From the NCBI GenBank assembly GCA_000727475.1, contig KL647317.1, forward strand, positions 1,384,444 through 1,448,443: a stretch of DNA of 64,000 nucleotides, read 5' to 3'. Made by a program: the position numbers and the translations under genes. Positions 37,001 to 51,000 of this stretch are shown here, piece after piece (positions within the stretch are counted from its first letter, which is position 1; each line of letters opens with the position of its first letter). The notes beneath the pieces were generated by a model. The model did no database searches. It had not been told where the DNA came from and saw only the letters and a list, made by a program, of their open reading frames with translations. The stretch is from Sarcocystis neurona (taxonomy: Eukaryota > Apicomplexa > Conoidasida > Eucoccidiorida > Sarcocystidae).

Positions 37001-40000
37001 ACTCGGCGTGGCATATCGTCCCTGCTGTGAAACTGACGCCCACCTGCAACCTTCTTACTGCCCACGATCGTCTTACACTACATGTTATATGTATAGACGT
37101 GCCGATATACAAACGTATACACACGTGGATGCGCACATATATACACAGACAGACACGGGGGAGAGCAAAAATCATCTGTGCGTGTGTGCCTCTGTATCTG
37201 TGCATTTATATGTGTGTATGTTGGTATTTATGTGTGTATGTATGTATGTACTGGGACGATGTCGAGAGGTATTTACTATCGCGTACGCACGTATATAGAG
37301 ACAGAGCAAGAGAAAAAGAGCGAGAGACACAGAGAGACACATTCACACGCCACTCAACACGGCAAAGTATACATGCGTGCCCTAAACTGACACTTGTAAA
37401 TGCACATAGATCACAAGTGCTTGCAACGTGTATCTTCACCTATATATATATATATATATATATACGTTGGTGTACATACATATACATATATTTACTATTA
37501 CTATGTANNNNNNNNNNNNNNNNNNNNNNNNNNNNNNNNNNNNNNNNNNNNNNNNNNNNNNNNNNNNNNNNNNNNNNNNNNNNNNNNNNNNNNNNNNNNN
37601 NNNNNNNNNNNNNNNNNNNNNNNNNNNNNNNNNNNNNNNNNNNNNNNNNNNNNNNNNNNNNNNNNNNNNNNNNNNNNNNNNNNNNNNNNNNNNNNNNNNN
37701 NNNNNNNNNNNNNNNNNNNNNNNNNNNNNNNNNNNNNNNNNNNNNNNNNNNNNNNNNNNNNNNNNNNNNNNNNNNNNNNNNNNNNNNNNNNNNNNNNNNN
37801 NNNNNNNNNNNNNNNNNNNNNNNNNNNNNNNNNNNNNNNNNNNNNNNNNNNNNNNNNNNNNNNNNNNNNNNNNNNNNNNNNNNNNNNNNNNNNNNNNNNN
37901 NNNNNNNNNNNNNNNNNNNNNNNNNNNNNNNNNNNNNNNNNNNNNNNNNNNNNNNNNNNNNNNNNNNNNNNNNNNNNNNNNNNNNNNNNNNNNNNNNNNN
38001 NNNNNNNNNNNNNNNNNNNNNNNNNNNNNNNNNNNNNNNNNNNNNNNNNNNNNNNNNNNNNNNNNNNNNNNNNNNNNNNNNNNNNNNNNNNNNNNNNNNN
38101 NNNNNNNNNNNNNNNNNNNNNNNNNNNNNNNNNNNNNNNNNNNNNNNNNNNNNNNNNNNCTACTACTATATATATATATATATATATACGTTGGTGTACA
38201 TACATATACATATATTTACATTTACATGTATATATGTGTCTGTGTACATGTGTACATATATATATATTTCGTCTCCACAAGAGAAATAGAGGTTTGTATA
38301 CATACATGCACACATACCTACCCGTGTAGCAGTACATATTACGACTCGACAGCAAACATACATATGTATATATATATATATATATATATGTATATGTGCA
38401 TGAGCGTGAACGACGTGGGAATGTGTAGATTATGTGGTGGGGTCGTTGTTATCTCACCGAGTTCTGCATGCAATGCCATGGACCACGGACGTGAAGAGCG
38501 TCTCCAACTTGCTAGACCAAGGCGAGTTCCCTGTGTCGGCTGCTGCTGCGCCTGTGGAACGTCTTGACGCTGGGGCTGTCCCAGCAGTGGCAACTGCTGC
38601 TGCTGCGTCTTCGTACTGCTGTTTCCAGTACCTTCCGTAGAGGCTCTCGAGCAGCTCGTAGCCGTGGGGTCGCTCTGCGACAACCTCGAGAGAAACACGA
38701 GGACGCGCAGCGTTCGCGTTCTCGCCTGCTGCTGGCCCTGCTGCAGGCCCGGCTGCGTCGTCCTTTCCTGCTGTTGCTGCTGCAGCAGCTTCACAGTCGT
38801 CAGTACGTTTCTCAGTTTCACCGCGCCTTCCTTTGCCCGGGGTTGTTGTAGTATCGACGGAGTCGGAAGCTAGCGCCGCGGAAGCCGCAGCATCACACGT
38901 CCTCGGGAAGCAGTCTTTAGGCGGTGCAGCAGCTGCCGACGTCGTCAGCTTTTGAGTTTTTCCTACGTCTGCAGGAGGCTCACGACCTGCTGACTCCTCG
39001 GTCACCCCAGCCCCTGTTGCTTCTACTGCTGCTGGCTGACGAACACCACTGCTGCTGCTGCTGAACAGCACGGCCTGGGCGTAGCCCTTGTCGAAAGCGT
39101 TCGCACAGCACGTGCACGCGTAGAGCGGGAGGGCGCAGCTGCTGCACCGTCGGCAGCCGCAGCTGTCGCTCTTTTTCGACTTCTGGGGTTCTCGTTGCTG
39201 CCGCTGCTTTCCCAACTTCCCTCTCTCGCTCTCGTGGCAGTCTCCGCTGCTGCCGCTGCTGCACACGCCCTGCAGCGCAGGCAGCACCTGCTTGCAATCC
39301 TGCGACGGCTGCGGCCACGGGTCCAGCAGTACACTTCTTCCTGTTGATCGACAGAAGGCATCTACTGCTGCTGCGGAAGTACTAAGATGCGCAGCTGCAG
39401 ACCGCTGCACCTCGTCGCTCTGCTGTATATAGTGGAAACTCGCAGCGACCGAGGCAGGCAGGGCAGTTACCGCCTCACTACTCAGCAGGTATGCGGGCGT
39501 CACCTGCTGCCATTCACAGCCCTGGACACTGCAAGCAGCAGCGGCAGCAGAACAAGCAGAAGCAGCAGAACTAGCAGACGTAACTGGCAAAGCTGCCTAT
39601 CCAGCCCGCAACGTAAACACCTCCGCGTTTCGACCAGAGAGGCGAGACTTCTGCCTGCACGCCGCGGCACGTTGTGAACGTTCAATTTTCCACGCATGAA
39701 CCACCCCCGCAGCAGGACGGCGACGATCAGAAGGCGGCAGGAGGAAGAACTCGCATAAGCAGAAGCAGCGCAGGAGAGAAAAGGAACGGGACAGGCGCAG
39801 AACACAGCGTACCGCCAGCAGCAGCAGAGACGACAGAATCCAGCAGAGCAGCTGAAACAAAAACGGTACACCTAAACCAGACAGCTGACGGGCAGCACCC
39901 GCAGCACCAGGGGCAGGAGCAGCAGCAGCTACGCCAGGGAAGAGTCGAGACTGCACCAGCAGCAACTGCTGATGGCGGGAGGAGGTCACAGCCACAGAAA

Positions 40001-43000
40001 CTCGGAGAACTGCAGCAGCGTAGACTCTGAGTGCGACAGAGGGCACCGCCATGCACGCATCCAGAGGATAGCGCGCAGGCTTAACTTTTCAGCCGCATAT
40101 AGATAGGCAGAGAGAGCCAAGGTGTAGACGCAGACGGACGGACCTCCACGTGGAAACATGTAAACATGAGTAGCCACATATGAACAGGGAGCGTTTGTGA
40201 GTATATCAACAAATGCACCTGGACGCTTCACTCTTTCTTCTCTGTTACATCTACACGCGACACGACTGCTCAGGACATGTTTGCTGCTGCTGCTGCAGCA
40301 CGGATTCTATCCACCTCCGTCCCTCTACAGTAAAGACGAGACAAATCTTCCTATAGTGACACTGCAAATAACAACCAGTCGACCAAACGCGTGGGGTTGT
40401 ACATGCTGGTATTGCCCTCGCTGCTGGCGCTCTCCTCTCGAGGTACTGCGGGTTGGTTTCTCGTGCCACACAACGCTGATACTGACAATCCTGCAACCGC
40501 CTCTGCTGCTGTCGCTCTCCCTCCTGCCTCTGCTGCTTTTGCCGCCAGGCCTGTTGTTCCAGCTGTTTTTCCGCTTGCCACCGGTGTACCTGCTGCTGCT
40601 CGGACTGCTGCTGCTGTTGCTGCTGCCCTGGCTCCAGGACTGCGGCTGCTGCGGTCGGTCTTCCGGTGTCCGTTGCTCCTGTTCCTGCCGCTGCTGCTGT
40701 TTCTCTTGCTGCTGCTGCTGCTGTTTCCATCTCTGTATCTACTGCCGGTGTCGGCACGGCTACCCGTGACGCTCTACCTGTTGCTCCCCCTGCTGCACCG
40801 GCCGTGGCCTTACCCAGAGCAGCTGCGAGAGCACCAGTGCACCACAGACCCCCTTGAGGCGACTCAGCGATCCCACGGCCACACACGTGCTGCTCACGCA
40901 AGAGCTGTGTCGAGGCCATCAAATGGCAGGAGGGCAACCTCCTACATACGTATATCCGCTTGACTGCGTACAACCACCTGTTCTCCGTCGTTGAATACAG
41001 GTACACTGACAGATACCCCGTACAAAGGTGCCTGCCTTTACTCGGACCCTAGCCCAAATATATATAGCATGCATGCATCCGCAGTCATACTGATCCTCGT
41101 CCTCCAGTAGATTGCATACGGGCTGATATTGACATATCTATATATACCCATATACATCCTTATATATGTAGGCACTTATATATATATATATATATGTTAC
41201 ACGTTTTTCTCGTCTGTGCAGATAGAAAGGAAAGGAAGAAACATTACTCCTGCGCGACGGCTGCCAAGCGAAAACGTTGAAGATGAATAGCGTCTCGTGC
41301 GTTGCTCAGTTCATTCACCGAAGAGCCGGACGCGGCACCCGGCGTCGTTGCGTTGCCCTTGGCAGCCGTCAGGGTCTGCTGCTGCCGCTCGAGCTGCTGC
41401 TGCAGCGGCTGCTGTTGCGGGTGCTGCGGACTTTTGCTGCCGGAACAGCTGCCGCTGCTGTCGTCCACGCACGTCCGGTGGCGTGTACAGGCAAGACGAA
41501 AGGAAAGAGCGAGCTGAACGGGGTTAGACGTGTCCCGCAGCTGCGAAGACGGAAGGGCAGGCAGCGTGAACCCATGCGCGCACGTGTGTGTATCCAAGAC
41601 GGATACCCCGGCGCCGAGAGCAGCAGCACGGGCAGCCTCGACAGCAGCAGCTGCAGCAAAGGGATCAGCTGCATGCGGTACCGCGCCATCAGCGGATGGA
41701 CCAAGCAGCGCCGCATACGGGACAACGGCAGCTGCCGTCGCTGCGGCTTCCATTCCCCACGCACGAGCTGTTGCTGCACACGAAGCAGCGGCAAGAAGAG
41801 GGTAAGACAGCTGCTGCGGCTGCGGAGCGTCCCCTAGCCGACGGAGAGCAGCAAAGAGCAACGACAGGGTCGCCGTTTTCTGCTGCATGCCCTGTACCGC
41901 GTGCTGCAGCAGCCCCAGGCGCCCACAAAACAGCAGCACGCCAAAAAACGAAAAGAAGAAGAAGAAATTGCAGACCCCGTCTTCAAAAGAGGGCAAATCC
42001 CCGACAAAGCCGGAGACACGTCTATGTTGTACTCGCTCCAGCGGGCGGCCTGTAATATGAAGGAGTATTTGCACATACGCCTGGACCGCCGGACGCGGCC
42101 TTTCACACCTATGTATACATATGCACACAGTTCGGTTCACGCGCAGAGTATGGCGTACGTACACACATATACACGCGCACCCGTTGTACTGTAGAGACAC
42201 GTGAATCATCATATACACCTGAACACACGTACCTATCTCTCTGGAGAAGGTGACGCATCTTACATGTATTCTGCACGCATCGGTCGTGTTCTACAGGTAG
42301 GTGGGTGACGTATCTCAGAGGTTCGGCACGAGATAAGGACGCGGGTCGCGCAGTCGTGTGAGGTAGGGTGACACAGAGAGAGAGAAGCGCCATGCACGGA
42401 GCGATAAAAGAGACAGAGATAGGCAGAGGAAGCCGACTGGTGAGGCGAGGAAAAGAAGGGTAGAAAAGACAAATGCAGAACAGATGGGAGCAGATATCGG
42501 CAGATGGCCCAGCACGAGTCAATTTGACGGAGCGGCACAAAACGCAGGTGCACAGGACAAAAACACAGAAGCGCAACATAGAGGACGAGGAGGAAGAAGA
42601 AAAAAGAAGGGAGAAAGAAAAGTAGACACGAACCACGGAGAGGAGGGGCGGAGAGGAGAAGACTCCGGAAGGCAGAGCGAGAAAATGAAGACCGACGGAA
42701 GGCGAAGAAGAAGAGGACAACACGGGGACACGCGGAGACGAAGTCCGCGGACCACCAACCGGAAGGGGAAGACGAAGGAAGAGAAAGGGAACAATAGACA
42801 CATGGAGAAGAAATGGGGAAGGGAGAAAAGCTCAGTACGAAACAGCAGGTGAACCGCGTAGGTCTCCGGGAGAAGGGCCGTCTGCAAAAAAGAGGCGTGG
42901 AAGATGAAGGAAAGCGACGTGGACAAGAGAAACGTGGAGAAGCGGGAGGTTCGGGGGAAAACGGGAAGACGCGAAGTGACACAAGAGAGACACACAGACA

Positions 43001-46000
43001 GGCAATGAACAGCAGCTGCGCCGGAGACGGGTGAGTACCACCGAGACAGACGACGAGCGACGCACGAGGAAACGAGAGCGGGCGGCAGGCATGCGGAAGG
43101 GAGGGCAAGGAAAAAAAGGAGAAGATTCGGAAAGGGCGGAAGTCAGCAGAGAAGAGGAGGCGCAGACCGCCGAGAGCTAAGCAGCAGGCCGGGAGAGACA
43201 CACGGCAGCAAAGAGAGGACAGGAGAGTGTGCGGGTGCCCTTCAGACGACGAAGAAACGGGCATGCGAAAGGAAGACGAAAACCACGGCATATTGTGCCA
43301 TATTAAAAGTAATTCCTAGTAAAACAGGTGGTTTGTTAGGAGTCGAAAGAGAAGAAAAGTCCCTACCTCGACGTGGACGAACGAGGTCCACAGTGAATCG
43401 CGTGCTGCTGCAGCCGCCGCGATCAGGCCCGGCACGCTGCTGTACGTCCCCTCCTCGAGGCATGCAATCAGTCCGTCGCTGGCCTGAGATGAAAGTCACA
43501 CGAACTTCTTCGTTCTTCATCTCTCTGCCGCTCCCTCTGCACACGTTCTCCCCCTTGGACGCGTGCCAGCAGCACCAACCCCCAAAACAAGAAAGCAGAC
43601 ACACACCCATCTACGGGCATACGCACAGAGTTTCATAGGTATACGTAGGTCCGCATAGAGGAGAATACACCTCTACTACACGTGCTTGTACAGCTCTCTC
43701 CGTACAGATAAATATTTGACTACACGCCCGCACTTAGTAGGGAACCAAAGACACAAACGTTTACACGTATACGCGCAGATATACACATGTCTATTCATAT
43801 ACGAATACACACATGTATATATGTGTATTTGCGTATATACGTGTATACACGCTTACACATGCCTATACACGGATATGGCTTACTGGCACTCTCTTTCTCT
43901 ATAGACACATACACAGCAGTGTGGCCAGCAGGCTACCTGCGGACAAGCGGGTCTGTGTGTGGGTCGATATCCGCCGAAAGAGAAAAAACCAAGAGAAGGC
44001 ATTACAGGGGGAAAGGACTTCTTCAAGACCTCGCCTCCACCCACCCCACGCATTTGTTGTCCTCCAGACACGCACACAAAAGCGTCCACTCCGGAAGTGT
44101 ACGTCCGTCTGTGGCGCCCAGGCCGAACACACCGTTGTCGGCATTGCATGCGCTGTATCTACGCAACGCAGCCACTACAATTGCACTCCCGCCTATACGC
44201 AGATGCTGAAGTAATTCACCTTCTTATGTGTCGCTACAACCCACGTGATCACCACTACCTTTGCACTTCAACGTATATATATACCGAGGTGAGTCATATT
44301 TATTACGTGTCAGTAGAACCCCTCGCGTGTAAGCTCGTCGCAATACATAGGCCCAGATACACATGTATGTATATGTGTGGGTATGTTTGTGTGTGTGGGT
44401 GGGTGGGTTTATGTGGGCAGGGGAGAAGAAATCTCATGCATGTTGACGTCAACGCACAGACGCATACATGTATGGAGAAACATTTGTATCTGTACGTATG
44501 TCGAATGAGAGAAGGCACATACGTGTATACGCGTATAAGAAGAGATACGCATAAGAACATTTATATGTACCCCGAGGTCAACACACAGACGCATCCATGT
44601 GTATACACACATATATGTGTATCTAAATACATACATAGAGGATGAAGGCATACACGTGTATATATATAAGGAGAAAGAGACAAGGCATATATGTATAGAG
44701 AAGTACATATATATATAGATAGATAGATAGATACGGAGGAATAGAAAAGGCACACATGCACATACAAATGTATACATTGAGAAGAAAAACGCTCATGTGC
44801 ACATATGTGTGTACATGCAGGAAGATAACAGGCAGGCACACATGCAGGTATGGATAGAGAGAGAGAAGACAGAAGGCAGAGAAGGAGAGAGATGCGTGCA
44901 TGCACACTGCCAACACATATACGTGGCAGATACCCTTCGGTGTGTTGCGCTCTTAATTCTATATGGTGAACCCGCTATCCGCAAACACACACATCTACAC
45001 GCTTCTGCTGCGCAACGCCTTCGGCTTCCTGCTGTCTGTCTGCGTGTTTCGGTGTGTGCGCGCGGCGCGTACCGAGCAGATGTCGTGAACTGCCGCTTCT
45101 ACCTTCGACGCGAGGTTGTTGAACGCCTTGCTGCCAGACACAGAAGACGCATGCAGGCACACATACACACAAGCCACAGCGACGGGTGCACGGCTCCGGC
45201 TTTTCTCTGCCTGTCTCAGTTTCCTGTCTTGATATGTGCAGACGTCGAAGCGCAGACGGAAGACCTGCTGCACTGCTCCCGTCTCCCCACGAGAGTCCCC
45301 GTTCTTCTCCTTCGTCGCCACGTGCAGACGCATGCAGCCGCGTGTGTGTGAGAGCAGACAACGACTCTTCTTTCACGCCGTCTGAAGGCGCTGCTTCCCT
45401 GAGCTGCCTGCAGCACTGAGCACGGTCTCTTGCATGTCTGAGTGCTGGTCCTCTTGCCCCGGCGGTGTACCGCGTCTTGGTGACACTACCCAAGTGGCCA
45501 CCACCGACGCAAACAAACGCACACAGAAGCGAAGAAGCGACGCATGCGCAGACAGATGCCACTCATGAAGATAATTCGGAAGGACGTCCTCGTTGGTATA
45601 CATGCAGGTGAATGTCGGAGACACAACAACGCCGCGAGGCCTGTCGTTGAGGAAGCGCCGCAGTCTCAGCAGCGGGAGCCCCTCCCCTCTCCCAGCGCCC
45701 CTCGCGGTTTTTGCGCGCCACAAATTCGCTCAAGTACGCGTGCGCCCAACACACGTCCTTATACGCGAGAGACACAGTCTCTCTACACAAAAGGCGTGGA
45801 CATGTGCAACACCTTCTGTCTCTGTAAGGCTGCTGTCTTTCGCTTTATTTATACGCAAACATACATACATGTACACACACGCTTGTGCGTCCTCCCCTCT
45901 GTGTACACATATGCAAACACATATATGTAGTAGGCTCTACGTTTGTGGAAGGCCTACACATGCAAACGTGCCCTGTCTCTGTCACCCTGTGCTTCTCAAT

Positions 46001-48027
46001 TTTCCGTATATACACACAGACACATATAAATGTGGGTACCTCGCTCTGTAGACACATATACATATATAGGCGTGGTGCGAGCTGACTTGCATTTGAAGCT
46101 GCTTTGGAACAAAAGAAGGGAAGGGACACGTAGCGGCACGATCAAAAGGACTCGCAGAGGCCCAGCATTAATATACAACCAGATATATATATATATATAT
46201 ACGATGTTTGTACGCATGCAGACAGTCGCTTCTAAACACTTGTCCTTACACGTACCTAGAAAGGTCACTCTGGACATACGCTGAAAGGAGAAGTTCTGGA
46301 CTGCAACTCCGCATATGTGCACGTGTATACATTCACACATATACACGTATGTGTGCGCATGCACGTGTGAAGAAAAGCTTCGTGAAAGGGGATCAGCACC
46401 ACCCGTTCCGCTTCGTCTGCGAGACAGAAGTCATCGCACCTCGCGGAGGTGTGCTGGAGAGAGCGACGCAACATAGTGACAGGGACAGAGTTACACGCAC
46501 CTTCGCGTCCCCTGCTCGTTTTGCTGAGAGTGAAGAAATTCACAAGTCGTTCACCTACCCTTTTGTGGCCACATCGCTGCATGCGTCTACTCTGATGCGA
46601 GCGCGTACATACATATATATATAAATATATTTATACATATATATACATAGCATCGGGGCACGCGAAAACTAGCGATTATCCCTGTCTATGATGCAGACAC
46701 ACACGGCAAGAGAAAGAGAGGGAGACAGACGTGTGTGGGCACGCATCTGTCACAGAGACAGGGACGCGGGTCAAACAAATGTACGTATACACAAGCATAT
46801 ACGAAAGCAGGTGTCCGCAACAAAATTATATCTTGACGTGTGTCCGAAGAACGGCAGACATACAGCGGCACACGTACCTCTCTGTCATTCAACAGCAGAG
46901 CCACACGCACATATATATATGTAGATGTTTGTGCAGAGAAAAAGAGGTAGAGGACGACCAAGAGGCGTCAACGCATGCAGCTACCTGCAGCCATAGCTGC
47001 TGAGAGCGAGAAGACGCGGATAAGCGAGAGACACGGCCAGCACGTTCTTCAGTTCCACATGCGCTGCCTGGCCGCTGCAGATGTCCACGAGCCCGAGGGC
47101 GCAGCCGACTGCGTCCAGCAGCGCGCAGACATTGGGCGACGGGCCTGCAGCAGCTGCTGCAGCAACACCGCCACCACCTGCAGCACTGCAGCGCTCCTCC
47201 GTTTCCTGTCCAGCACACGGCAGCGGACGCGCACACACTGCGTTCCCCGTACTTCCCACAGAAAGTGGCAACGGTTCATGTCGTATTTTGAAAAGACACA
47301 CGTACTACACACATATATATGTAGACACACAAAGTCACACACGTGCACACATACATGTATACATACACATATATATATATATATAGTGGACACTTCGTAT
47401 GTAGGACGCCGAAGGCCTTGGAAACGCACGTGTGGAGACGGGCGGTGATGGGTCGCTGTCGTATACAGTGAGTCGTACGCACTTGTACACGTGTATGTGT
47501 ACGTATATATATATATACATATACACATATATATACATACATACGTCCATGTGCGAACAAGAAGAGACACACGTCCACATGTCTGCAATGAGAGGCCACG
47601 CCCGAAACAAAAAAAACTGCAAAACGCTCAACCCGTGGGCTGCACAAGGGCACCACCTAGAGAAATACGTCCAGAGAAAGATGCGTCTCACATTTATATA
47701 TATATATATGTGTGGACCACTCGTGTATATACGCTGGACATACACGTGTGCAAAGGAGGAATGTGTGCAGTCCCTGTCTGTAGATAACTATATTATATAT
47801 ACATGTATATCTACATATAAAGAGAGAGATTAGAGAGACACATACATGTGCATATAAATAGATAACAGCGTCTGTGAATATACATATATAGAGAGAGACA
47901 AATAACTACATATATAAACAAGTATGCAGTTGGTGAACTCTCTACATGCGTTCACAGGCGATGGAAATGACATTAAAGACGCAGTGTACCGCTTTTCTGG
48001 TAGGTATGCGTACCCGTACGCATCTAC

Positions 48028-48060
<33 letters not shown>

Positions 48061-51000
48061 CACATTTATATGTATATTTGGTATGTGCGTGTACCCACAC
48101 ATACATCAATCCACGCACTCATACACATACACATATATATACATAGATATATGCATTTATGGATGCATATATATACGCATATTTAGTAGGTGTGTGTACC
48201 CATACCTGTATCCATCCATTCATATATATATATATATATAGATATATACACATTTATGTATGTCTGTTCGGTGAGTGTGTGTACACATGCATCCATCCAT
48301 ACATGCATACATATACGTACATACAGATACACACGAATATATACGTATGTAGATATATATCTACATTTGCATATATGCACACAGAAGTGGCCTTTATACG
48401 AAGGACGTGGGAAACAGATAAATACACACAGAAATAGAACCCTCGCTATCAATGTTAAACTCTCTCTATATATATTTACGAATACACACTTATGTATGAC
48501 GTGCTACTGTCCAGGACCGGAGACGGGATACGCATGAAGACGCTTTCTCAGATCTACTTTAAAGAGAAATTTAGACGCTCCACGCCGCTTATATATATTT
48601 CCCATTTCCCCACACCGGTGGTATATGTGACTGCCCTTCGGCCTTCTCTCTCTGCTGCCGAAGATGATCCAACATACAAAGAAGGGGGACCCCTACAGTC
48701 CCTTCCCTTCTCTGTCTTCCCCGTCTTCTCTCTCGCTCTCCATGTGTGCCCTTCTCTGTCACTTGCTCACCTTCTCCACGTATACGGAGATATAATTTAT
48801 ATCGGCAAACATTACGTATACACGCGTGGGGAGCCCGTCGTTTGTATGTACAAATAGAAGGTAGAGGATTGTAGTGGACCTTGACACGCTCGCAACGACA
48901 TCTTATACAAGGCAGTGGAACAAAGGCTGGCACTTCCAGCAAGTAGGTAACCAACGGGCCCTCGACAGACACATCTACGTACACGAAAACATACACATAT
49001 ACATATATATATACATATATATATATATTTATGTGCACGTGTGGGCGTGTCTCCATGGGTATGCGCGTTGACGTATGAAAGGCGGAGGAAGTGACAGGGA
49101 CGGGAGACGCCGCCGGCCTCAAAACACGAGGACAAACAGAAATAAGTCACAAAACGTCTTCACCGCAGCAGCTAAGAAGAACAGCTGTGAGAATTCAGGA
49201 GAATATATATATATATATAACTGTATATCATTTTCTACGCTCTCTGGTGTTGCATGCAGACTTTCCAGCCGCTACCTAGTATTCCCGCGTCGTTTTTTAT
49301 CTTTATACGTAGGACACTGCAGACGCCTACAGAACAACGTGCACGCACATGCAGAGAGCGTAAAAGGAGGACGAAAGGGCAATTCCCATATGTAGGTGTT
49401 TCCGTCAATATGTGCGCGTACATATACAGAGACGATACGTATGTGCGAAAGCGTCTGTTCACGTAACAACGAGCCGCATGTGAAATGAATGCGGGACAAA
49501 GAAGAAAAGGGTGTGGGTGGCTGTCGCAGCCGGGACGGTATCCTCATCGTCTTTGTTGCCGCTCCGCCGCAGGACGTTGTCTGCCCCATGGTGCGACGCT
49601 GTCCCCTCTACACACACACATAAAGCTACACGTATGCACATATATATATATATATATAAATACGCGACGCTATGTCTACTACACACGCACATAAACGTAC
49701 ATGTATGTATATACACAGACGCACACATACGCGATGTTGTGGCTCATGCGCGCGCACATAACGCTAGACGCATACATATATATATATATATATATATTCG
49801 TGGTGCCACGCGAATGGGACCCGTATGCACGTCGGCGCGCGTATAATCACACGTGCGAGGAAGACATATAGACAGTGGCATACGTGTATGGATAGAAGAA
49901 CACAGAGAAAATCGGTAATACCTAGGAACCACAGCAGCCGTCGTCAAAAAGCAAGGCTGTTCACCCCCACATATATATACACATATACTTATACGTACAT
50001 ACATACGCAGGTACGTACATACACACGTGCACACAAGCATGAATACACTGACACAAAGATACACTGATACACATATAGAGGCACACACACATACATACAC
50101 ACAGACACACATAGACGCATGCACACACATGTACACACATACGTACGTACATATATAGATACACAGATATATGCATACATATGTACACACATACATACAT
50201 TCCATAGGCACATAGATACATTCACGCATAGATACACAGATACACCAATATATTGAGACACTACATAGATAGACACACAGAGACATAGGTACATCGATAC
50301 ACAGATACACACATACACACATACATACATATACACACACACACATATATACATACACACATACACACGGACATACAGAGATACATACATTCATTACATA
50401 GATACATAGACACATAAATAGTCACAGAGATACATAGGTACATCGGTACACGGATACGTAGATACATACATACATATACACGCACATATATATATATATA
50501 TATTTATATACACAGACATATACACGCATATATATACATAGATACAGACAGACATACGGGCACACATAGATACGTTATTACATGGATTGATACACACGTA
50601 TATGAATACGTAAAAGATACGTACACACACACATATGCACACACACACATATATATACACACACACATACACCCGTCTTCTCTTCTGACTTTTAAGTTGC
50701 TGGACCACTTCTTTTCAAATCGTCACTTTATCCCATATTTCGCTTTCCTCAGGTGTCACCAATCTCGTGTGTCGCCAGAATAGTCTGCAGGTGTGGAACT
50801 CCTTTCTTCCATAAGCAGAGCCTAGGGCCGCGCCATGTGCACATGCGTGAGGAGCAGGAAAAGACTCAGTCGCGTACAGCAGCAAGGAGCGTGAGAGCGT
50901 AGAAGTAGAAGCGCCGGCGGTGCCACTGCCACGCGTAGAGGTTGCTGCTGCTCCGTTCTTCAGCGGGCAAGCTGCTGCTATTGCTGCTGCCACTTGTGGG

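Noticed and set aside
42260..43291. 343-codon minus ORF
   Set aside because: Pyrimidine-rich sense strand rarely makes stops. The Ser/Phe/Leu/Arg composition follows the base bias, and the upstream exon ends in a good donor, placing this in an intron.
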